Shown in pieces: positions 12,846-20,943 of a stretch of DNA of 38,308 nt. The notes beneath the pieces are model-generated. The model did no database searches. It was not told the origin of the DNA and was given only the letters and a program-made list of their open reading frames with translations. The stretch is from the IMG/VR virus record IMGVR_UViG_3300009173_000035, positions 1-38,308 of that record; one strand, 5' to 3'. The translations under genes and the position numbers were made by a program. This stretch comes from a virus. Position 1 is the stretch's first letter. The number at the start of each line of letters is the position of its first letter.

Positions 12846-13335
12846 CAACTGGAAAGACATTCGGGCCGAATTGCTCGAGGAATACGGCAACTGTTGCCAG
12901 GGGTCGATGGCATACCCGGATTGCAGGGCGGCGAATGGACAGGCGCACCCGGTCACAGGGTCCAGGGTGGTGTTGACGATTGCCCATTGGCCAGACCATT
13001 CGCCCACAAATAACCACCGAAAGAATCTTAATGTCTGGTGTCAGCGATGCCACCTTGCAATGGATCAGCCGCACCGCCTGAAAACTGCGGCACTCACACG
13101 GAAAAGGAAACGCCTCGCTATGGAAATGGAGAAACTTGTATTGTCAGCCGAGGACTTGATACAGAAGTCCGAGGAACTGGATGCAATGACCACGGACCCG
13201 ATTACGCCAGAGGTTCGGAAAGGGTTGTCCACACTGAAGAAACGGATTGCGATATTCGAAAAGCTGGACTTTGAAGTCAAGAAGGAATCTCTCAGATTGG
13301 CCTCGAACCAGATTCCACTACCTGTGAGGGGGTAG
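12808..13335 (+). CDS. HNH-like nuclease
   Basis: A 175-residue protein. Residues about 25-95 contain CCQGS, YPDCRA, LTIAHWPDH, NLNVWCQRCH and LAMDQPHR, a zinc-binding HNH-like arrangement in which AHWPDH supplies the histidine region and NNHRKN/CxxCH the rest. The C-terminal half is a long coiled-coil helix. Homing-type and packaging-associated HNH enzymes are frequent in phages; which applies here is unclear. It overlaps the methyltransferase by 38 bases. The ATG at 12808 is chosen over a TTG six bases upstream. Confidence 0.7.
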   Translation: MPIKPENKHLYPDNWKDIRAELLEEYGNCCQGSMAYPDCRAANGQAHPVTGSRVVLTIAHWPDHSPTNNHRKNLNVWCQRCHLAMDQPHRLKTAALTRKRKRLAMEMEKLVLSAEDLIQKSEELDAMTTDPITPEVRKGLSTLKKRIAIFEKLDFEVKKESLRLASNQIPLPVRG

Positions 13336-13336
13336 T

Positions 13337-13735
13337 ATGAAACTACTATACGCAATCAAATACGCCACCGGGAAGGTGGAGCAACACCGGAGGTCGGCGG
13401 CGCAGATACAAAAGCTGATTGCATCTGGAAAAGTGATCGATGCCCGGGTGGTGGTAACGTTTACCCCGGAACAGCAGGCCCATATCCTGGCCGTGAAGGG
13501 GTTGCCCTGCACCGTCTGCGGCAAGGCCGCACCGTCAGAAGCGCACCATTGCGGCACAGGGATGGGTAGACGGAAAGATCACGCGAAGGTGATACCTGTA
13601 TGCCAGGACTGCCACATAAGCCGGCCAGGGGGCGAGTGTTTGCTGTCCAGAAGGGAATGGGAACGGGAATATGGCACGGAAGACTATCACCTTCAGAAAA
13701 CCGAAATATTCCTCCAGCGGCGCGTTTGTCCGTGA
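13337..13735 (+). CDS. HNH-family nuclease (Ref / DUF968-like)
   Basis: A 132-residue protein whose second half carries LPCTVCGKAAPSEAHHCG, GMGRRKDHAKVIPVCQDCH and a glycine-rich end, matching the zinc-containing HNH fold of Ref-like and DUF968 phage nucleases (CxxC, HH, then CxxCH). P1 Ref cuts DNA at RecA filaments, but the RecA dependence here is not known. The N-terminal half is a small basic domain. It lies one base after the preceding HNH-like gene, so two nucleases lie in tandem. Confidence 0.75.
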   Translation: MKLLYAIKYATGKVEQHRRSAAQIQKLIASGKVIDARVVVTFTPEQQAHILAVKGLPCTVCGKAAPSEAHHCGTGMGRRKDHAKVIPVCQDCHISRPGGECLLSRREWEREYGTEDYHLQKTEIFLQRRVCP

Positions 13736-13877
13736 AGTGTATTGGATCAGCTATAAGGAGTGCTTGGAATGTCAACAAAGCGAGAACTACTTGCCTCGAA
13801 CGGTCTGGACCTTGGAACCTTACAGTCGTTGCCCTTCATGCAAAGGCCCGACGAGTTACTTTGTAGCCAAGAAATGA
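13671..13877 (+). CDS. Small zinc-ribbon protein
   Basis: A 68-residue protein with CLEC and CPSC knuckles about 19 residues apart, the typical spacing of a zinc ribbon, and a basic N-terminus (MARKTITFRKPKY). It overlaps the HNH gene by 65 bases in a different frame, with a GGGAA purine stretch upstream. It may bind nucleic acid. No further assignment. Confidence 0.6.
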   Translation: MARKTITFRKPKYSSSGAFVREVYWISYKECLECQQSENYLPRTVWTLEPYSRCPSCKGPTSYFVAKK

Positions 13878-13954
13878 TCGAACTGTGGGAGGGTCGGAAG
13901 GCCTTGTATTTTTGGTTTTGCAATCACGTCACCCGAATAATAATGGAGGACTGA
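13874..13954 (+). CDS. 26-residue microprotein, candidate
   Basis: MIELWEGRKALYFWFCNHV and on to IIMED. The start overlaps the preceding stop as ATGA and its TGA directly abuts the next ATG, so it would sit perfectly between coupled genes. The ribosome site is weak. A longer frame from 13760 exists but overlaps fully with the previous gene. Aromatic and hydrophobic centre. Treat as tentative. Confidence 0.35.
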   Translation: MIELWEGRKALYFWFCNHVTRIIMED

Positions 13955-14299
13955 ATGGCATTTTTTACAATGGTGTTTGTCCTGGTGTTGTACGGATTCC
14001 TCGACTCGGCCCAAGACAAATTGAACAGTGCGAAATACAAAAGGAATCCAGGAGTGCCGAAAACGTGGTATAATTATATGCCCCGGCCCTTTTATGATCT
14101 GTGGCATTTGGTAAAAAGGACGCGGCTCTACCTTCTCCCGGTTTACATCCTGGCCTTGTGGGTCTGGCCGGAGATGATCCCGGAGTGGCAGGGGTGGTTT
14201 GGCTTCGCGGTCTCAGTCGGATTCCTTTACGTATGGGGAAGGATCACATGGAAGCTGATTCCGAATCCTGAATGGTGGTTCAAGACGAAAGAAGGCTAA
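13955..14299 (+). CDS. Membrane protein, hypothetical
   Basis: A 114-residue protein with three hydrophobic segments: about residues 2-16 (AFFTMVFVLVLYGFL), 57-71 (RLYLLPVYILALWVW) and 80-95 (WFGFAVSVGFLYVWG). GGAGG lies nine bases before the ATG. Placed between nucleases and the ParB-like gene. It might be a superinfection or host-defence membrane factor, but nothing in the sequence proves this. Confidence 0.7.
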   Translation: MAFFTMVFVLVLYGFLDSAQDKLNSAKYKRNPGVPKTWYNYMPRPFYDLWHLVKRTRLYLLPVYILALWVWPEMIPEWQGWFGFAVSVGFLYVWGRITWKLIPNPEWWFKTKEG

Positions 14300-14318
14300 A
14301 CCTTGGAGGAACCAGACA

Positions 14319-14443
14319 ATGAGCGCGAGTGACAAGATTTGGAGGGGCAGGTAAACGTATCCGCTGACCTGATACGCAAGCAGACGGCCAGGATCACCGA
14401 AATGCAGGAAGCGGCCGATTACGAACGATCAACGGACAATTGA
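14319..14443 (+). pseudogene. Small ORF apparently broken by a one-base frameshift
   Basis: GGAGG precedes ATG 14319, which gives MSASDKIWRGR and stops. The adjacent frame reads LEGQVNVSADLIRKQTARIT and then a short tail to TGA at 14441-14443. Adding one T in the TTT run near 14338-14340 would join them into a 41-residue helical protein. This may be a real mutation, a sequencing error or chance. Confidence 0.35.
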
Positions 14444-14468
14444 CAAATGTTGTAACCTGACGTAAATT
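14440..14468 (+). promoter_or_regulatory. Probable promoter (TTGACA-N17-TAAATT)
   Basis: Perfect TTGACA at 14440-14445 with a 17-base spacer and TAAATT, a 4-of-6 match, at 14463-14468. The CACGTG motif at 14481-14494 would lie just downstream of the start point, in a good place for an operator. It would serve the ParB-like gene and the packaging genes. Confidence 0.6.
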
Positions 14469-14478
14469 TGCCCTACAG

Positions 14479-14495
14479 TGTATCCACGTGAATAG
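14479..14495 (+). repeat. CACGTG-centred motif, copy 2
   Basis: TGTATCCACGTGAATAG, identical over 17 bases to the inverted copy at 7541-7557. It lies between the promoter at 14440 and the ParB-like gene. Confidence 0.6.
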
Positions 14496-14527
14496 ATCAA
14501 ATCGTTATACCCACCGGGGGGAAAAGG

Positions 14528-15304
14528 ATGGCGAAGCAACAGAAGGCCAAAGTTACAGACTTCACACCAGACAGCAAGAACGCCAACAAAGGCACGGAAC
14601 GAGGCCGGTCCCTTCTCGAAAAGTCACTTCGGGAATTGGGGGCCGGCCGTTCTATTTTGGCAGACAAGCACGGCAACCTAATAGCGGGGAACAAGACCGC
14701 AGAGGTGGCAGGGGAAATTGGCCTGGACGAGGCCATCGTAGTCGAGACAAACGGGCATCAGGTGGTGGTAGTCAAGCGGATGGACCTGGACCTGGGAGAA
14801 GATGAGAAGGCGCGGACATTGGCATATATGGACAACAGGGTTGGCGAACTCGACCTTGAGTGGGACATCGAGCAACTGTTAGAAGACAAGGAGCAGGGGG
14901 TGGCACTTCCGTGGACAGATGTCGAACTGGGCAAGATGTTTCAAACTGAAGGTGAAGACCCATATTCCAACAAGGTGAATACCCCTACTTATGAACCGTC
15001 AGAAGAAAAGCCGATGGTTGGAGAACTGTTTGACAATACCTATGCCAAACAGCTTATCGCTGACATCCGGGGATCGAGCATCCCGAAAGCAGAAAAAGAT
15101 TTCCTTATCCTGGCCGCAGGGAGGCATGTCAAGCTGGACTTCGAGCAGATCGCAGACTACTACGCTCATTCCAACAAAGAGATGCAGGAATTAATGGAGG
15201 ACAATGCCCTGGTGATCGTGGACTTCGACAAGGCCATTGAAAAAGGATGGGTGAAGCTATCCGTAAAGATGGATGCTCAGTTCGAGGAAGAAAATGAAGG
15301 ATGA
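14528..15304 (+). CDS. ParB/Srx-superfamily nuclease-domain protein
   Basis: A 258-residue protein. Residues about 10-110 resemble the ParB N-terminal-like (ParB/sulfiredoxin) domain of phage proteins: RSLLEKSLRELGAGRSILAD, then GNLIAGNKTAEVAGEIG and VVVKRMDLDLGED, followed by ARTLAYMDNRVGELDLEWD. The C-terminal half is helical and acidic. Phage ParB-like domains often occur beside DNA base modification genes and terminases; here a glycosyltransferase (ten-base overlap) and the terminase follow. A chromosome-partition role is unlikely without ParA. GGGGGGAAAAGG precedes the ATG. Confidence 0.8.
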   Translation: MAKQQKAKVTDFTPDSKNANKGTERGRSLLEKSLRELGAGRSILADKHGNLIAGNKTAEVAGEIGLDEAIVVETNGHQVVVVKRMDLDLGEDEKARTLAYMDNRVGELDLEWDIEQLLEDKEQGVALPWTDVELGKMFQTEGEDPYSNKVNTPTYEPSEEKPMVGELFDNTYAKQLIADIRGSSIPKAEKDFLILAAGRHVKLDFEQIADYYAHSNKEMQELMEDNALVIVDFDKAIEKGWVKLSVKMDAQFEEENEG

Positions 15305-16187
15305 TTTCGCCGCCTTCATCCTGACACACGGCAGGGCAAATAATGTTGCTACATACGATACCCTCAAGAAGCATGGGTATACTGGGAAAATCTACCTCCT
15401 GGTAGACGATACGGATAAACAAATCGAGGAATACAAGGAACGGTATGGGGATCAGGTAATCGTCTTTGAGAAGCAAAAAGCAATAGACATGACGAACTGC
15501 TGTGATAATTTTGGGGTGGGGAAACCGTTGGATTCAGCTTGCAACAAGACGATTACGTTTGTGCGAAATTATGCCTTTGTTATTGCGAAAGAGTTGGGCC
15601 TTAAATACTTCCTTCAGCTTGATGACGATTATACGAATTTCTGGTTTACGATTGACAATGACAGAAACTACCTGACGGCGCATAAGAAAATCCAAGACCT
15701 TGACCGGACATTTGAAATGGTGGTGGAGTTCCTGGTTGAGAGTGGCGTGCAGACCGTATGCATGTCTCAAAGTGGCGACTTCATCGGGGGGCCAAATTCC
15801 ACGATAGCGAAAGCAGGAAGGGCGGGGAAGTGGTCACGGAAGGCGATGAACTCCTTTTTTGTGTGTGTGGACAGGCCGTTTAAGTTCCTGGGACGGATGA
15901 ATGAGGATGTGAACACGTACACGTCAATGGGTAATACAGGAACCAAGTTCCTCACCATCCCGAGGTTGAGGCTCAAGCAGGGTGCATCGCAGGCGAATGA
16001 GGGTGGAATAAGCGAAATGTATCTGGACTTCGGGACTTATGTAAAGTCATTCTATACCGTTATGGTTGCGCCGTCGAGTGTGTCGGTGGGGAAAATGGGC
16101 GTGATCAATATGCGCCTTCACCATCATGTCAAATGGAAATATACAGTTCCGCAGATCGTCAGCGAAGACCTGAAGAAACACCTATAG
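15294..16187 (+). CDS. TET-associated-type glycosyltransferase (TAGT-like)
   Basis: A 297-residue GT-A-type glycosyltransferase. It starts KDDFAAFILTHGRANNVATY, has the metal and sugar-nucleotide motif LQLDDDYTNF (109-113 for LDDDY), GRMNEDVNTYTSMGN near 200-214, LDFGTYVKSFYTVMVAPSSV and RLHHHVKWK near the end. These match my memory of the TAGT family, which in phages transfers sugar to 5-hydroxymethylcytosine made by TET-type oxygenases. The gene lies between ParB-like and terminase genes, the usual neighbourhood. No TET gene is visible here, so the acceptor could be something else. The ATG at 15294 is chosen for its GAGGAAG ribosome site. Confidence 0.82.
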   Translation: MKDDFAAFILTHGRANNVATYDTLKKHGYTGKIYLLVDDTDKQIEEYKERYGDQVIVFEKQKAIDMTNCCDNFGVGKPLDSACNKTITFVRNYAFVIAKELGLKYFLQLDDDYTNFWFTIDNDRNYLTAHKKIQDLDRTFEMVVEFLVESGVQTVCMSQSGDFIGGPNSTIAKAGRAGKWSRKAMNSFFVCVDRPFKFLGRMNEDVNTYTSMGNTGTKFLTIPRLRLKQGASQANEGGISEMYLDFGTYVKSFYTVMVAPSSVSVGKMGVINMRLHHHVKWKYTVPQIVSEDLKKHL

Positions 16188-16197
16188 GATTCACACA

Positions 16198-16800
16198 TTG
16201 CCCAACCACCGACAAATAGCAGAAGCAGAACGCCGCCGCGCCCTGGTGATGGGGTATTGGAAGAAAGGGCAACGCAACCAGACCCGAATCCGGGCATTGC
16301 TGGAAACGGACCACGGTATCAAGATAGATCGATCCACCGTGGCGAAGATGATCGCAAAGCAACGAAAGCTATGGAGAGAATCTGCCGAGACCGACTTTAC
16401 AGAAGAACAAACACAGGTGCTCGAGGAAATAGAGCTTGTCAAGTTCACATACTGGCAAGAGTGGGAGAGGTCGCAGAAGGACATCGAAGAAACAAGCCAG
16501 ATGGCCGAGGAATCCGGGGAGCAGATTAAAGAGGTAGATGGACAGCCTATCCCGGTGTTGGTGAAGGACATCAAGAAACGGGCCACCAACAAGACGAGGG
16601 AGAGGCTTGGCGACCCCCGGTTCCTGCAAGGTGTCGAGCGGATGATCGAGCAGAGGCGGCAGGTATTGGGCATCGACAAGCCCGTTGCAGACCCAAGCAA
16701 GACCGCAGAGGAAATCCGACAATTCTTACACGAGATCGATGGAAGCATAGAGGGACCACCAGACGATGACGGGAAAAAGCCTGACCTCAAGGTGGGATAG
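16198..16800 (+). CDS. Terminase small subunit (probable)
   Basis: A 200-residue protein with a predicted N-terminal helix-turn-helix (residues about 5-55, including RIRALLETDHGIKIDRSTVA) and a helical charged remainder. It overlaps the large terminase gene by 35 bases, the normal place for the DNA-recognising small subunit that starts packaging. A TTG start at 16198 is used; GGAT lies before it, a modest ribosome site. There is no family-specific motif, so the call rests on HTH plus position. Confidence 0.75.
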   Translation: MPNHRQIAEAERRRALVMGYWKKGQRNQTRIRALLETDHGIKIDRSTVAKMIAKQRKLWRESAETDFTEEQTQVLEEIELVKFTYWQEWERSQKDIEETSQMAEESGEQIKEVDGQPIPVLVKDIKKRATNKTRERLGDPRFLQGVERMIEQRRQVLGIDKPVADPSKTAEEIRQFLHEIDGSIEGPPDDDGKKPDLKVG

Positions 16801-18109
16801 ACTGAAGCACCACGATGTTCAATATTCGGGGTGGCACAGTCCGCACCGCTTCAATGTTGTCCCTGCCGGCCGCCGATCTGGCAAGACAGAGATATGGGGG
16901 AAACGCCGCTTTATCTATCGGGCGATGCGTGGGTCTGCAAGGTTCAATGATGCCCGGTATTTTGTGGGCGCACCCACCAGGGACCAAGCGAAGCGCATCT
17001 ATTGGGGCGATCTTAAGAAGATGTTCCCGCCGCAGATAGTCGAGGACAAGTCCGAATCCGAACTGATGATAGAGCTTGCCACCGGGACACGGATATTCGT
17101 TATCGGGATGGACAAGCCAGAGAGGATAGAGGGTACGCCGTGGGACGGTTGTGTCCTGGACGAGTATGCCAATATGAAAGCGAAGGTGTGGGGTGAGCAT
17201 GTGCGCCCGGCACTTTCTGACCGTTTGGGGTGGTGTGACTTCATCGGAGTCCCGGAGGGCCGAAACCATTACTACGAACTGAGCCGCTTTGCCCTTCAGG
17301 AGATGGCAGAGAAAGGCGAGGACAGTGCTTACGGGCATTATTCGTGGCCGTCTGCTGACATACTCCCGGAATCGGAGATCGAGGCGGCAAAGGCCGATCT
17401 GGACGAACTGACATATGACCAGGAATACAACGCTTCATTTGTCAATTTCAGCGGAAGGGCTTATTATCCGTTCATAGAGGCAACGCATACCGCCAGGATC
17501 AAGCCGCTATACAACACACTCAAACCTCTGATCCTGTGTTTTGACTTCAACGTCGAGCCAGGGGTGGCGGCAATCGCTCAGGAAATGACGCTCCCTACAG
17601 GCAAGCCGGGAACAGGTTGCATCGGGGAAGTCTACATACCCCGTAACAGCAACACACCGGCCGTATGCAGGAAGATCGCACAGCAGTGGGGCAATCATGC
17701 CGGGAACGTGGTTGTGTATGGGGACGCCTCCGGGGGGGCCAGAGGATCGGCAAAGGTGAATGGGTCCGATTGGGATTTAATCAAGTTTGAACTGAGAAAG
17801 ACTTTCGGCAACCGAGTCCACTACAGAGTCCCTTCTGCCAATCCCGCCGAGCGATCCAGGATCAACGCGATGAATACCCGGATCAAGGCAGGGAACGGGC
17901 ATATCCGCTTGATGGTGGACCCGGTAGAATGCAAATGGTTGGTGAAAGACCTCGAAGGCGTCCAGACCCTTACGGGTGGAGCAGGGGAAATCGACAAGGC
18001 CAAAGACAGAAAACTTTCGCACATGACGGACGCATTAGGGTATTATATCTCCAAAGAGTTCCCGGTCCGGGATAGCAGGGTACGACGTGCCTCGCTGAGT
18101 ATTGGATAA
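16766..18109 (+). CDS. terL: Terminase large subunit
   Basis: A 447-residue packaging motor and nuclease. ATPase: Walker A GRRSGKT at residues 35-41, Walker B CVLDE at 129-133. Nuclease (RNase H fold): Asp259 in CFDFNVEPG, Asp319 in VVYGDASGGARG and Asp421 in KLSHMTDALGYY. All three acidic metal ligands are present. It cuts genome concatemers and pumps DNA into the prohead at the portal. GAGGGA precedes the ATG. Length is normal. Confidence 0.95.
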   Translation: MTGKSLTSRWDRLKHHDVQYSGWHSPHRFNVVPAGRRSGKTEIWGKRRFIYRAMRGSARFNDARYFVGAPTRDQAKRIYWGDLKKMFPPQIVEDKSESELMIELATGTRIFVIGMDKPERIEGTPWDGCVLDEYANMKAKVWGEHVRPALSDRLGWCDFIGVPEGRNHYYELSRFALQEMAEKGEDSAYGHYSWPSADILPESEIEAAKADLDELTYDQEYNASFVNFSGRAYYPFIEATHTARIKPLYNTLKPLILCFDFNVEPGVAAIAQEMTLPTGKPGTGCIGEVYIPRNSNTPAVCRKIAQQWGNHAGNVVVYGDASGGARGSAKVNGSDWDLIKFELRKTFGNRVHYRVPSANPAERSRINAMNTRIKAGNGHIRLMVDPVECKWLVKDLEGVQTLTGGAGEIDKAKDRKLSHMTDALGYYISKEFPVRDSRVRRASLSIG

Positions 18110-18127
18110 TCACAGGGGGAAATTGCC

Positions 18128-19630
18128 ATGCCAGTCGAAGCATCGAATACGGAATACCAGAAACACAAAGACCAGTGGGAGAGGTGTGAAGATGCTTTCG
18201 AGGGCACCGATGCAGTCAAGGCAAAGGGCGCAAAGTATCTGCCCAAGCTGTCAGGACACAAAGATGCGGAGGACCGATATAAGGCATACAAGCAACGTGC
18301 TTTGTGGTATAACGCTCTGCGAAGGACGGTCGAAGGTGTCCACGGTGCTGTGATGCGTAAGGATGTGACATACGTTTTGCCACAACCTGTCGAGGATCAG
18401 TCAAAGGATATTACCCTGGACGGTATGACCCTGGACGAACTGACAAAGGCCACCTTGCGCCGCATCCTTATGACGGGTCGCTATGGCCTGTTCACCTCAT
18501 ACAGCGAGGACGAGAAGCGGCCCTTTATTCGGGGGTATGATGAAAAAAATATCCTGTATTGGGAGTCGGATCGATGGGAGGGCAGGACACAGCTTACGCA
18601 CCTGAGACTGAAAGAGGTATATCTTGAAACAGATGCCGAGGACGAATTTAGCGTGACCGAGAAAGACCAGATCAGAGTATTCCGGTTGATGAGCAACGAC
18701 ACCACCGGAACGGGCCTGGTGGTTGATGTATACAGGTTAGAGAGTTCAGCCAGTGGCGGCGACGAGTGGGTGTCCGTGGAGCAAATCTTCCCCACAAGGC
18801 AGGGCGAACGGTTGCAGTTCATCCCGTTCAGTTTCGTGTCTGGTGTAGGGACGCAACCGGGTGTGGAGGAAGCACCGTTCCTTGACCTCGCCGATGTGAA
18901 CTATACCCATTACCGGACGGATGCAGACTACCGGGCGAATATGTTCCTTTGTGCGAATCCGCAATTGCTCCTGACAGGTTGGGAAACGCCGATTACAGAT
19001 TCCACGGAAACAGATGGGTATGAGGGTGAAGCCCTGAACTCCAAAGTGCCTATCGGATCCGAATACGCTTTGATTCAGTCTGCCGCCGATGCCGATGCTA
19101 AGTGGATCGAGTTGGAAGGGAAGTCCCTGGAAACGCAAAGCACTGAGGAAGATCGCCTTGAGAAGAAAATGGCGGTCCTGGGTGCGCGGATACTTGAGGA
19201 GCAGAAAGCAGGGATCGAGACAGCCGCCGCGCAGCAGTTCAGACACGCCGGGGAGCGTTCTGCCCTGGCAGGACTTGTCCGTGGTGTCGAGTCAGGCATT
19301 GAACAAGCCCTGTCGCAATATTCGTGGTGGGCCGGGTCGTTGGATTCCTGGCAGAACCCGATGGACAACGAAATTCTCGATGTGGATATGAACAAGGATT
19401 ACATGGCCGCTTCTATGCCGCCGCAGATGCTTACGGCACTGATGCAGGGCTTACAGAATGGGAACATCGACTTCGAAACGTGGCACTACAATCTCAAGAA
19501 GGGCGAAATTACAATACCGGACGATACCCCGAAAGCGATGGAAGAACGCCTGTTCACACAGAACCCCATGTTCGTCCCGGCAACCTTCTTTGGCGATGGC
19601 GAAGATGTGGACATTGAGGAAGCGGCGTAA
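18128..19630 (+). CDS. Portal protein (DUF4055-like)
   Basis: A 500-residue protein directly after the large terminase, with GGGGGAAA before the ATG. It matches what I recall of DUF4055 phage portals: an N-terminal helical part (EYQKHKDQWERCEDAFEG), YGLFTSYSED, LQFIPFSFVSG, FLDLADVNYTHYRTDADYR and a C-terminal helix region with AAAQQFRHAGERSALAGL. It should form the dodecameric ring at the capsid vertex through which DNA passes. TAATG overlap with the next gene. Confidence 0.9.
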   Translation: MPVEASNTEYQKHKDQWERCEDAFEGTDAVKAKGAKYLPKLSGHKDAEDRYKAYKQRALWYNALRRTVEGVHGAVMRKDVTYVLPQPVEDQSKDITLDGMTLDELTKATLRRILMTGRYGLFTSYSEDEKRPFIRGYDEKNILYWESDRWEGRTQLTHLRLKEVYLETDAEDEFSVTEKDQIRVFRLMSNDTTGTGLVVDVYRLESSASGGDEWVSVEQIFPTRQGERLQFIPFSFVSGVGTQPGVEEAPFLDLADVNYTHYRTDADYRANMFLCANPQLLLTGWETPITDSTETDGYEGEALNSKVPIGSEYALIQSAADADAKWIELEGKSLETQSTEEDRLEKKMAVLGARILEEQKAGIETAAAQQFRHAGERSALAGLVRGVESGIEQALSQYSWWAGSLDSWQNPMDNEILDVDMNKDYMAASMPPQMLTALMQGLQNGNIDFETWHYNLKKGEITIPDDTPKAMEERLFTQNPMFVPATFFGDGEDVDIEEAA

Positions 19631-19851
19631 TGTTGATCGTTCATCCTAAAATCTACGTGGAGATGCTTGGACTGTATGGGAAGGACTACATGGACGGAAG
19701 GGTGAGGACAACGCTTCCGGTGGAGATTGGCACACCTGAACCTGTGGAGATTATTCAGGGCAGGCACATCCAGACCAAAGAGAGCAAGCGACGAGCGCGA
19801 TCCATTGAGCGAGAGAAGGAAGTCCGGTTCTTCAACCCGAGGAAGTTCTGA
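19630..19851 (+). CDS. Small basic head-region protein
   Basis: A 73-residue basic protein starting MLIVHPKIYVEMLGLYGKDY and ending REKEVRFFNPRKF. It overlaps the portal stop by one base (TAATG) and ends three bases before the head morphogenesis gene. The short region after YMDGR looks like a beta hairpin, then a basic helix. Unknown function; probably made with portal. Confidence 0.7.
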   Translation: MLIVHPKIYVEMLGLYGKDYMDGRVRTTLPVEIGTPEPVEIIQGRHIQTKESKRRARSIEREKEVRFFNPRKF

Positions 19852-19854
19852 TCG

Positions 19855-20916
19855 ATGGCCCTGACCGATGAAATAGCCGACACCTTGACTGAGCAGGACA
19901 TGGATATAATGCGTGTCGGTGGTGGAAGGCGGCGCAAGATGGTTCAGGAACTCAACGCTCTTATGGGTGAACTGATTGCCCTGTTGCGTTCCGAATCCCT
20001 GGACCCTACCGCAGTCACCCGAACCAGGGACGTAAGGAACAGGATTGACAAACTGTCGAAAGAGGTGGGGCTTAAAGTCCGCGAAGCCTATTCAGGGTTG
20101 CACCGGGCGACAAAGAAGGAACTGGAACTGCTCGTCACGTTCGATGCGAACGGTCTGGTGGGAGGTGCAAACTTCGCCGCCGATGTTTCCTTGTTCTCAG
20201 GAACGATCAATGCCACACAAGCCAGGGAGATAGTCAACACAACCACGATGCAGGGGCAGACGTTGGGCAAATGGTTCCAGGCCAACGCCAACGACTACGC
20301 GAACCGGGTGGTCCTTCAGGTAAACGAAGGGGTCAAGGCAAATGAGACAATAAACCAGATCACCACACGGGTTCGCAGGACGGCCATTCCTTCTATTCGC
20401 AATGCGGTCACGCTCACCGACACGGCCAGTGCCGCAGTAATCAATCAAGAGCGTTTGGAGTTGTATCAACAGAACGCAGAGGTGGTCAAGGCAGTCCAGG
20501 CAATCAACCCGCTCGACTCTCGAACGTCTGACATATGCAGGGCCAGGGCCGGGAGGGTATGGCGGCTTGACGATCCGGGTTTTCCTGGGCCTCCACCGTG
20601 GCATTTCAATTGCAGGACAACCCTTGTGCCGATTACCTATTCAGGAAATAGCTTGAAACGGGTGAAAGGAAAGGCTAAATTAAAGCGAGAACTTAAAGAC
20701 CTGACTGGTGGCGAGATCAAAGAGATCAACGGCGCACCCGCCAAGAATGTGACTTTCGAGTCGTTCCTGAACAAGCGATCAGTCGCACAGCAGAAGGAAA
20801 TACTCGGACCCGGCAAATACAAATTGTGGAAAGATGGCGATATAAATATGCGAGATTTGATCGACCAGACAGGTCGGCCGCTTACCCTGGAACAACTCAG
20901 GGCGAAACACCAATAA
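19855..20916 (+). CDS. Phage head morphogenesis protein (SPP1 gp7 / Mu F type)
   Basis: A 353-residue protein. The diagnostic part is residues about 215-262: NPLDSRTSDICRARAGRVWR, then PPPWHFNCRTTLVPI, the conserved metal-binding-like D-x-C ... PPWH-x-NCR signature of the family. The N-terminal half is helical. Relatives bind the portal or enter the prohead as minor head proteins. The extra ~90 C-terminal residues (after YSGNS) are a separate region ending DLIDQTGRPLTLEQLRAKHQ. Confidence 0.9.
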   Translation: MALTDEIADTLTEQDMDIMRVGGGRRRKMVQELNALMGELIALLRSESLDPTAVTRTRDVRNRIDKLSKEVGLKVREAYSGLHRATKKELELLVTFDANGLVGGANFAADVSLFSGTINATQAREIVNTTTMQGQTLGKWFQANANDYANRVVLQVNEGVKANETINQITTRVRRTAIPSIRNAVTLTDTASAAVINQERLELYQQNAEVVKAVQAINPLDSRTSDICRARAGRVWRLDDPGFPGPPPWHFNCRTTLVPITYSGNSLKRVKGKAKLKRELKDLTGGEIKEINGAPAKNVTFESFLNKRSVAQQKEILGPGKYKLWKDGDINMRDLIDQTGRPLTLEQLRAKHQ

Positions 20917-20943
20917 CAAACCTCTGAAGGGGGAGAAGTAGAC

